DNA of 64,000 nucleotides, taken from NCBI RefSeq assembly GCF_021440345.1, contig NZ_JAKCNS010000076.1:1-64000 (forward strand), in the 5' to 3' direction. The notes under the pieces were generated by a model that saw nothing but the letters and a program-made list of their open reading frames with translations, had not been told where the DNA came from and searched no databases. The position numbers and the translations under genes were made by a program. This DNA is from Kluyvera intermedia (GTDB lineage Bacteria > Pseudomonadota > Gammaproteobacteria > Enterobacterales > Enterobacteriaceae). This document shows positions 62,899 to 64,000 of the stretch, piece by piece. Every line of letters begins with the position of its first letter. The stretch's first letter is position 1.

Positions 62899-64000
62899 CC
62901 ACTCAACTTGACCAAGCCTGGGAACTCGCGAAACAACGCTATGCCGCCGTCGGTATCGACGTCGAAGAAGTCTTACGCCAGCTCGACCGCTTACCGGTAT
63001 CTATGCACTGCTGGCAGGGTGATGACGTAGCAGGTTTTGAAAATCCAGAAGGCAATTTAACGGGTGGGATTCAGGCGACCGGTAATTACCCGGGCAAAGC
63101 GCGTAATGCCACCGAACTGCGTGCCGATCTGGAACAGGCGTTGAGCCTGATCCCAGGGCCAAAGCGTCTGAACCTGCATGCTATCTATCTGGAATCTGAT
63201 ACCCCGGTTGCGCGCGACAAAATCAAACCTGAACATTTCAAAAGCTGGGTTGAGTGGGCAAAAGAACACAAGCTGGGCCTCGATTTTAACCCGTCCTGCT
63301 TCTCGCACCCGCTGAGCGCCGACGGTTTTACCCTGTCCCACGCCGATCCCAAAATCCGTCAGTTCTGGATTGACCACTGCAAGGCCAGCCGCCGCGTGTC
63401 CGCCTATTTTGGCGAACAGCTGGGGACGCCATCGGTGATGAATATCTGGATCCCGGACGGCATGAAGGATGTCACCGTTGACCGTCTGGCACCTCGCCAG
63501 CGTCTGGCCGCCGCGCTGGATGAAGTCATCAGCGAAAAACTCGACCCTGCGCACCACATTGATGCTGTAGAAAGCAAACTGTTCGGTATTGGCGCTGAGA
63601 GCTACACCGTCGGCTCCAACGAATTCTATATGGGTTATGCCACCAGCCGTCAGACCGCACTGTGCCTGGATGCCGGACACTTCCATCCAACCGAAGTGAT
63701 CTCCGACAAGATCTCCGCCGCCATGCTGTATGTCCCTCGTCTGTTGTTACACGTAAGCCGCCCGGTTCGCTGGGACAGCGACCACGTGGTGCTGCTGGAT
63801 GACGAAACCCAGGCTATCGCCAGCGAAATCATCCGCCACGACCTGTTCGACCGCGTCCACATTGGCCTCGATTTCTTCGACGCCTCAATCAACCGTATCG
63901 CAGCATGGGTCATCGGCACCCGCAACATGAAGAAAGCCCTGCTGCGCGCGCTGTTGGAACCTACCGCCGAACTACGTCAGCTGGAAGCCTCTGGTGACTA
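62895..64000 (+). CDS. rhaA: L-rhamnose isomerase RhaA (3' end outside the window)
   Basis: Isomerises L-rhamnose to L-rhamnulose, the first catabolic step. The frame is open from ATG 62895 to the window end, giving 368 of about 419 residues. The start [20 protein letters not shown] and the barrel motifs [32 protein letters not shown] and [21 protein letters not shown] match E. coli RhaA, with metal ligands expected in [12 protein letters not shown] and [21 protein letters not shown] sits inside the rhaB end. rhaD is expected beyond the right edge. Confidence 0.97.
   Translation, partial: MTTQLDQAWELAKQRYAAVGIDVEEVLRQLDRLPVSMHCWQGDDVAGFENPEGNLTGGIQATGNYPGKARNATELRADLEQALSLIPGPKRLNLHAIYLESDTPVARDKIKPEHFKSWVEWAKEHKLGLDFNPSCFSHPLSADGFTLSHADPKIRQFWIDHCKASRRVSAYFGEQLGTPSVMNIWIPDGMKDVTVDRLAPRQRLAAALDEVISEKLDPAHHIDAVESKLFGIGAESYTVGSNEFYMGYATSRQTALCLDAGHFHPTEVISDKISAAMLYVPRLLLHVSRPVRWDSDHVVLLDDETQAIASEIIRHDLFDRVHIGLDFFDASINRIAAWVIGTRNMKKALLRALLEPTAELRQLEASGD

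Overview
This 64 kb window is chromosomal DNA of a member of the Enterobacteriaceae. Nearly every gene matches an Escherichia coli K-12 gene in length and sequence as I recall it, and the order follows the E. coli murI-to-rhaA region in reverse. The moderately high GC content, the sucrose genes and several extra loci fit the Klebsiella/Raoultella/Enterobacter side of the family better than E. coli itself. The species is an inference. An rRNA P1 promoter at the left edge fires leftward, so a 16S gene that could settle it should lie just outside.

Left part (1-16.6 kb): rRNA promoter; murI overlapping btuB under a cobalamin riboswitch; trmA; yijD-fabR; sthA; oxyR with the divergent sRNA OxyS; the arginine cluster argCBH with divergent argE and two ARG boxes; ppc; yijO. 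From 16.6 to 23.1 kb lies a fructose-type PTS (frwCBD divergent from frwA/ptsA-fsaB-gldA) with a long inverted repeat in its promoter region. The pflDC genes found between frwB and frwD in E. coli are absent.

Middle part (23.1-43.4 kb): katG, yijE and metF, then an accessory stretch not found at this place in E. coli: a periplasmic 5'-nucleotidase, a double zinc-ribbon protein that resembles an IS1-type transposase, a glucose-family PTS permease with its own LacI regulator and a palindromic operator, and a LysR/carboxymuconolactone-decarboxylase pair. The methionine cluster metL-metB/metJ with four tandem met boxes follows, then a sucrose locus (cscA, cscB, cscR) between metJ and rpmE. A 26-codon small gene with its own promoter and a CRP-like site sits next to rpmE.

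Right part (43.4-64 kb): rpmE, priA, cytR, ftsN, hslVU with a sigma-32 promoter, menA, rraA, pfkA, fieF, cpxP with the 3'UTR sRNA CpxQ, cpxRA, yiiM, sodA with a Fur box, and the rhamnose genes rhaT, rhaR, rhaS, rhaB, rhaA (cut by the window end). The block zapB-glpFKX-fpr-tpiA-cdh-sbp that separates rraA from pfkA in E. coli is missing; the two genes face each other across 78 bp. I see no tRNA, complete insertion sequence, prophage or CRISPR array. I do not see a large undescribed system. The best leads are the missing glp/tpiA block, the small CRP-linked gene, the zinc-ribbon protein, the PTS/LacI unit and the frw inverted repeat.
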